Positions 5,109-8,274 of a stretch of DNA of 8,274 nucleotides are shown piece by piece; within the stretch, counting starts at the first letter, position 1; each line of letters starts with the position of its first letter. This DNA comes from Kiritimatiellia bacterium (lineage in GTDB: Bacteria; Verrucomicrobiota; Kiritimatiellia; RFP12; UBA1067). A model generated the notes under the pieces. It did no database searches. It was given only the letters and a program-made list of their open reading frames with translations, and was not told the DNA's origin. Both the position numbers and the translations under genes were made by a program. Where the stretch lies: contig JAFYQC010000091.1 of NCBI GenBank assembly GCA_017547265.1, positions 1-8,274 on the forward strand, written 5' to 3'.

Positions 5109-6757
5109 ATCAATCCGTTTTGATTCAATTCGGAATATGTATGCTTCCTGTGGTGCTCTTTGGCGCCGGGAGACCGGTGTTCCAATGTTCGCTCGACTCG
5201 GATGGTTCGCTGTCGAGGCCAGAGGTTGGTGAGCCTGCGGTTGTCGCTCGCGATATTAAGTTTTGCGAGGGAACGAAAGGGCAGGCGCTTCAGGTGAAGC
5301 AGGGCGGCGGTTGCGTTGGATTCCCTTTGCCTAAGGGGCTACCTGTCGAGCGGGGAGCGATTGAGTTTTACGCCCGCATTGACAATCCACGAGACTGGTA
5401 TCGCGACGCGGGCGATCCCACGTTCTTCAGTGTTTTTGACTCCGCAACTACAAACCAGATGGTCATGGCTTTCGAGATAAACTCGAACAACGGCGTCGCT
5501 AAGAGCGGGTGGTATTTCAGGATGAACCACCTGGGATGGATCACTTCCCTCCCGGGCTTTAACTGGAGGATAAGTTACAAGACCTGTTTTCCAAACAGCG
5601 ACCCCAAGGGGTGGCACCACTATTTGATCCAGTGGAATCTCGCAGGGTTGCAAGGCGGACGCGACTTGGCGCGTGTCTTTGTGGATGGCGAGCAAATCCT
5701 TGCGATCAATGGTGATTTTGAGCACTCGCATGTTGACGCAGAAGCAGTTGAGAGGTTTCGCAAGACGATGTCCCAGCCATGCATGCTGTTCCTTGCGCGC
5801 GAGTTCCATGAGCAAGGGCAGAACCATTGCGACTATGCGATTGACGAGCTGCGCATATGGCAGGACGAGAACGGGGACGGCCAGGCGGCGAAGCCCGCTG
5901 CCGAAAAGCGGGTTCTCAAGTTAAGCGATGGCCCCGAGGTTCTTGCTGCTAAGCGGCTTACAAGGGCAGCCGCTGCAGAAGAGCGGTGGTTTGTTGGTAT
6001 GCCGCTATCGCAGGAAGCGCTTCCGGATGCCCGCGATGCGATGATTGAGGTTTCGGGCCTTCCTCCGGGAGTCGTGTTCGACGCGAAGAGGCGCTGCTTC
6101 GTGGGTGTTCCGTCGAAGGGCGGCATTTACGACATCGTCATCCGCATCACGAGAAAGGGGCTCTCGACGACTTTTCGCAAAAGGGTGACCGTCGGCAACC
6201 TTCCTGTCTGGACAAGTGGCGTGTTTGCGGGTGGTGGCAAGAATGGTACGGTGTTGTTCGTCATAGGAGACGACGGAATTCTTGCTGGACGCTGGAAGAC
6301 AGTCGACAATGTCTGGACCATGAGCGCCGGAGGATTCTCTTCGTATGACGAAAAAGCAGGGAAGTGCAGGATGAAGGCGTCGTATTCCTGCGGCAGCGAG
6401 AGTCGCGACATTGACTTGGAGATTACACCTGAAGGTGTCAAGTGCGCTGATTTCTCGGCGTGGACCTGTGAGTGGGAGAGCAACCCAGAATGGGAGGAAG
6501 TCGCGTTACGTCTGGACGGAAAGACCTGTCGTGTCTCCGAAGATGGTTACGCGTTTAAGTTTGAAATTCGCGACAAGGGCGCGGTGGACGTCACCTGCAC
6601 CGGTGATGGGAAGACGTACAAGTCTTCTGCGGTGCTGATTCCGGTGATGGATGACAAACTGGAGTACAAGGTGTTTGTCTGCATACCCAAGGACAAGGAC
6701 GGCTTCAAGGGCTATTGCGGAGAGTTTGTCTTCGACGGCGAGAACATTGGCGAATGA
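5105..6757 (+). CDS. Secreted LamG/ConA-like and putative Ig domain protein with cysteine-rich C-terminal beta-domain
   Basis: The protein has 550 residues. An N-terminal signal peptide is visible (hydrophobic about residues 5-19, then FGAG, probable cleavage near 20-22), so the product is exported. Residues about 25-255 form a LamG/concanavalin-like lectin fold: GAIEFYA (84-90), GWHHYLIQW around Trp170, a VFVDGEQI strand, and IDELRIW (246-252), the usual closing strand. DENGDG (254-259) looks like a small Ca-binding loop. A putative Ig domain follows, with LPPGVVFD from 319 and GVPSKGGIYDIVI from 334. Residues about 367-550 form a third, beta-rich domain with eight cysteines and a GxxGxLxGxW-like repeat style that I associate with large surface proteins of gut Kiritimatiellota/Lentisphaerota; that link is from memory. 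No catalytic motif is recognised. A role in glycan binding or as a surface protein served by the coupled upstream membrane protein is inference. The start is set by the RBS and the ATGA overlap. Confidence 0.78.
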   Translation: MNQSVLIQFGICMLPVVLFGAGRPVFQCSLDSDGSLSRPEVGEPAVVARDIKFCEGTKGQALQVKQGGGCVGFPLPKGLPVERGAIEFYARIDNPRDWYRDAGDPTFFSVFDSATTNQMVMAFEINSNNGVAKSGWYFRMNHLGWITSLPGFNWRISYKTCFPNSDPKGWHHYLIQWNLAGLQGGRDLARVFVDGEQILAINGDFEHSHVDAEAVERFRKTMSQPCMLFLAREFHEQGQNHCDYAIDELRIWQDENGDGQAAKPAAEKRVLKLSDGPEVLAAKRLTRAAAAEERWFVGMPLSQEALPDARDAMIEVSGLPPGVVFDAKRRCFVGVPSKGGIYDIVIRITRKGLSTTFRKRVTVGNLPVWTSGVFAGGGKNGTVLFVIGDDGILAGRWKTVDNVWTMSAGGFSSYDEKAGKCRMKASYSCGSESRDIDLEITPEGVKCADFSAWTCEWESNPEWEEVALRLDGKTCRVSEDGYAFKFEIRDKGAVDVTCTGDGKTYKSSAVLIPVMDDKLEYKVFVCIPKDKDGFKGYCGEFVFDGENIGE

Positions 6758-6775
6758 TGTTGGAGCAATATTTTC

Positions 6776-6784
6776 AAGAAAGGG
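6776..6784 (+). promoter_or_regulatory. Ribosome binding site for the GTG-started dehydrogenase
   Basis: AAGAAAGGG ends 6 nt before the GTG at 6791. The conserved dinucleotide fold begins within three codons of it, so the GTG start is secure. The 33-nt gap 6758-6790 shows no terminator and no convincing promoter. Confidence 0.7.
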
Positions 6785-6790
6785 TTTTCC

Positions 6791-7951
6791 GTGAATAATG
6801 TCTGCATAATTGGTGGCTGTGGTCACGTGGGAATACCACTCGGCCTTGCGTTTGCTTCAAAGGGGAAGAATGTCACTCTTGTCGATGTCAATCCCAAGGC
6901 GGTGGAGGCAATTAGCGCCGGTCGGCTGCCTTTCAAGGAAGAGGGCGCCGAGGTATTGCTGAAGTCGCATGTGGGGAAGAACCTGCATGCCACGTCAGAC
7001 GTTTCGGTTGTAAAGAAACAAGATGTCGTTGTCTTCGTCACCGGAACTCCGGTCGACGAACACCTCAATCCGAAGATACACGATGTCGTCAAGGTGCTTG
7101 ATGCCTATCTTCCGCTCCTCAATAAGCGACAGCTTGTCATCTTGAGGTCGACGATATTCCCTGGGGTCACACGAATTGTCGAGGAAAAACTCAGGGCGAG
7201 GCTGGGCGCAGCAAATCTCGCTTTTTGTCCAGAGCGCATCGTGCAAGGGAAGGGCATCGAAGAGATTTTCAACCTTCCACAGCTTGTCTCTGGTGTCAAC
7301 AAGAAGGCAGAGAACGCGGCTGCAGCGCTCTTCGCTTCAATTGCGCCTAAGATCATCCGCATCAAGCCGGAGGAAGCTGAGCTTGCAAAGCTCATGACAA
7401 ACGCCTGGCGCTATCTTGAGTTTGCCATTGCCAACCAGTTTTACATGATGGTCGAGAAGCAGGGTCTTGATTTTTATCGCATTCTCGAGGCCATGAAGGA
7501 CGACTATCCGAGGGCTAAGCATTTTGCCCGCGCAGGGCTCGCTGCTGGGCCATGCCTCTTCAAGGATACGATGCAGCTTTCTGCGTTTCATAGCAATGAG
7601 TTTTTTCTTGGGCACTCTGCGATGCTCGTCAACGAGGGACTTCCAAACTTCCTTGTCTCGCAACTTGAGGAGAAGATGGGCTCTCTTAAGGGGAAGAAGA
7701 TCGGTATCATGGGCCTTGCATTCAAGGCCGACAACGACGATATTCGCGAGTCGCTTTCTTTCAAAGTGAAGAAGCTTCTTGAGATGAAGATGGCCGAGGT
7801 GCTCGTTACGGACGAGTTCGTGCCGGGCACGATGCCGCTCAGGAAATTCCTGAAGGATGTCGACGGTGTCATCCTCGGCGTCCCACATTCCGCTTATCGC
7901 AAACTCAAGGTAAAGAAGCCCTTCGTCGACTGCTGGGGCTGCTGGAGGTAA
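6791..7951 (+). CDS. Nucleotide-sugar 6-dehydrogenase (UDP-glucose / UDP-HexNAc dehydrogenase family)
   Basis: The protein has 386 residues and starts at GTG. The family oxidises the C6 hydroxyl of a UDP-sugar to a carboxylate in two NAD+-dependent steps, giving UDP-uronic acids for capsule, O-antigen or related glycans in the cytoplasm. The N-terminal Rossmann motif is GGCGHVG (8-14), with Asp32 ending strand two (VDVN). FVTGTPVDEHLNP matches the family's TPxDE segment and LRSTIFPG the ST.xPG segment. Catalytic residues are Lys200 and Asn204 in KLMTNAWRYLEFAIAN, and Cys255 with Asp259 in AGPCLFKD; these correspond to Lys204, Asn208, Cys260 and Asp264 of Streptococcus pyogenes UDP-glucose dehydrogenase. 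The C-terminal NAD/UDP domain begins at GKKIGIMGLAFKADNDDIRES and is short, ending VDCWGCWR. The substrate cannot be read with certainty; the sequence seems nearer WecC/WbpA-like HexNAc enzymes than classical Ugd. An epimerase-family gene starts 2 nt after its stop. Confidence 0.9.
   Translation: MNNVCIIGGCGHVGIPLGLAFASKGKNVTLVDVNPKAVEAISAGRLPFKEEGAEVLLKSHVGKNLHATSDVSVVKKQDVVVFVTGTPVDEHLNPKIHDVVKVLDAYLPLLNKRQLVILRSTIFPGVTRIVEEKLRARLGAANLAFCPERIVQGKGIEEIFNLPQLVSGVNKKAENAAAALFASIAPKIIRIKPEEAELAKLMTNAWRYLEFAIANQFYMMVEKQGLDFYRILEAMKDDYPRAKHFARAGLAAGPCLFKDTMQLSAFHSNEFFLGHSAMLVNEGLPNFLVSQLEEKMGSLKGKKIGIMGLAFKADNDDIRESLSFKVKKLLEMKMAEVLVTDEFVPGTMPLRKFLKDVDGVILGVPHSAYRKLKVKKPFVDCWGCWR
7944..7948 (+). 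promoter_or_regulatory. Ribosome binding site for the epimerase gene
   Basis: GGAGG lies in the last codons of the dehydrogenase gene, 5 nt before the ATG at 7954, a strong Shine-Dalgarno that couples the two genes. Confidence 0.8.
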
Positions 7952-7953
7952 AA

Positions 7954-8274
7954 ATGAAGATATTGGTCACTGGTTCTGCCGGATTCATCTGCGGCTATCT
8001 CGTTGAGGAACTACTCAAGGCTGGGCACGAAGTTGTTGGCATAGACAACTTTTCGAAATATGGTCCCGTGAAGAAGAGTTACGACAACCATCCGAACTAC
8101 CATTTTACGCGTGGGGATGTGAAAGACCTTGACTTGATGAAGTCGCTCATCAAGGATTGTGACCAGGTGCTTGGCGCGGCGGCGATGATCGGTGGTATTT
8201 CCTACTTTCACACGTTTGCCTATGACCTGCTAGCCGAGAACGAGCGGATTGCGGCGGCGACCTTTGATGCGGCG
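7954..8274 (+). CDS. NAD-dependent nucleotide-sugar epimerase/dehydratase, extended SDR family (3' end outside window)
   Basis: The first 107 residues are present, with the frame open to the window edge. The N-terminus MKILVTGSAGFICGYL is the nucleotide-binding motif of extended short-chain dehydrogenases, which convert UDP-, dTDP- or GDP-sugars by 4-epimerisation, 4,6-dehydration or decarboxylation. Asp32 (GIDNFSKYG) follows strand two, as in the UDP-sugar 4-epimerase and dehydratase branch. GDVKDLD and the AAAMIGGIS stretch match the later strands, and AENERIAAATFDAA matches the usual N..GT..LLEAA helix. In most relatives the motif is TGxxGFIG; here Cys13 replaces the third glycine and Gly14 follows, which may be normal for this subgroup. 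The catalytic YxxxK lies beyond the window. Its place after the dehydrogenase suggests that it acts on the same UDP-uronic sugar or a sister sugar. The exact reaction is not determined. Confidence 0.87.
   Translation, partial: MKILVTGSAGFICGYLVEELLKAGHEVVGIDNFSKYGPVKKSYDNHPNYHFTRGDVKDLDLMKSLIKDCDQVLGAAAMIGGISYFHTFAYDLLAENERIAAATFDAA

Noticed and set aside
5876..5900. DENGDG after the LamG domain as the start of a dockerin module
   Set aside because: Only one loop is present; there is no second repeat and no dockerin helix, so it is at most a single Ca-binding-like turn.

Overview
The window carries eight genes, all on the + strand and tightly packed. The largest gap is 56 nt, there is no RNA gene, mobile element or CRISPR array, and I saw no intrinsic terminator. 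The first and last genes are cut by the window edges. The organism looks like a strict anaerobe. It has a maturase of the [FeFe]-hydrogenase system (HydG family) and a bacterial V/A-type rotary ATPase instead of an F-type set. Together with a secreted LamG/Ig-like protein whose C-terminal beta-domain resembles proteins I associate with gut Kiritimatiellota/Lentisphaerota, this suggests a PVC-group fermenter. That placement is inference only.

Region 1 (1-591) is the C-terminal 196 residues of a HydG-family radical SAM enzyme. It clearly belongs to the family, but it departs from canonical HydG at two functional places. The middle cysteine of the C-terminal CX2C...C cluster motif is a glycine, and the segment that normally reads close to SQISAGS is rewritten.

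Region 2 (592-3434) has a 40-nt gap with an extended -10 promoter ending 7 nt before the next ATG, followed by V-ATPase subunits D, I and K. These are the central stalk, the membrane stator/a-subunit and the proteolipid rotor. The usual upstream partners E, A and B are not here, because HydG occupies that side. The K subunit keeps the side chains that bind Na+ in the Enterococcus hirae rotor, so Na+ coupling is predicted.

Region 3 (3435-6757) directly abuts ntpK (TAA then ATG). It encodes a polytopic YfhO-like, GT-C-type membrane protein, translationally coupled by an ATGA overlap to a secreted protein with a LamG/concanavalin-like domain, a putative Ig domain and a cysteine-rich beta-domain. 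Base composition is visibly less GC-rich than in the ATPase genes.

Region 4 (6791-8274) encodes a nucleotide-sugar 6-dehydrogenase (UDP-uronate forming) and the start of an extended-SDR nucleotide-sugar epimerase/dehydratase. With the GT-C protein these look like the start of a cell-surface glycan locus. Spacing (0, -4, +33 and +2 nt) would allow one transcript from the promoter before ntpD through the glycan genes, an unusual join of energy-coupling and envelope functions.
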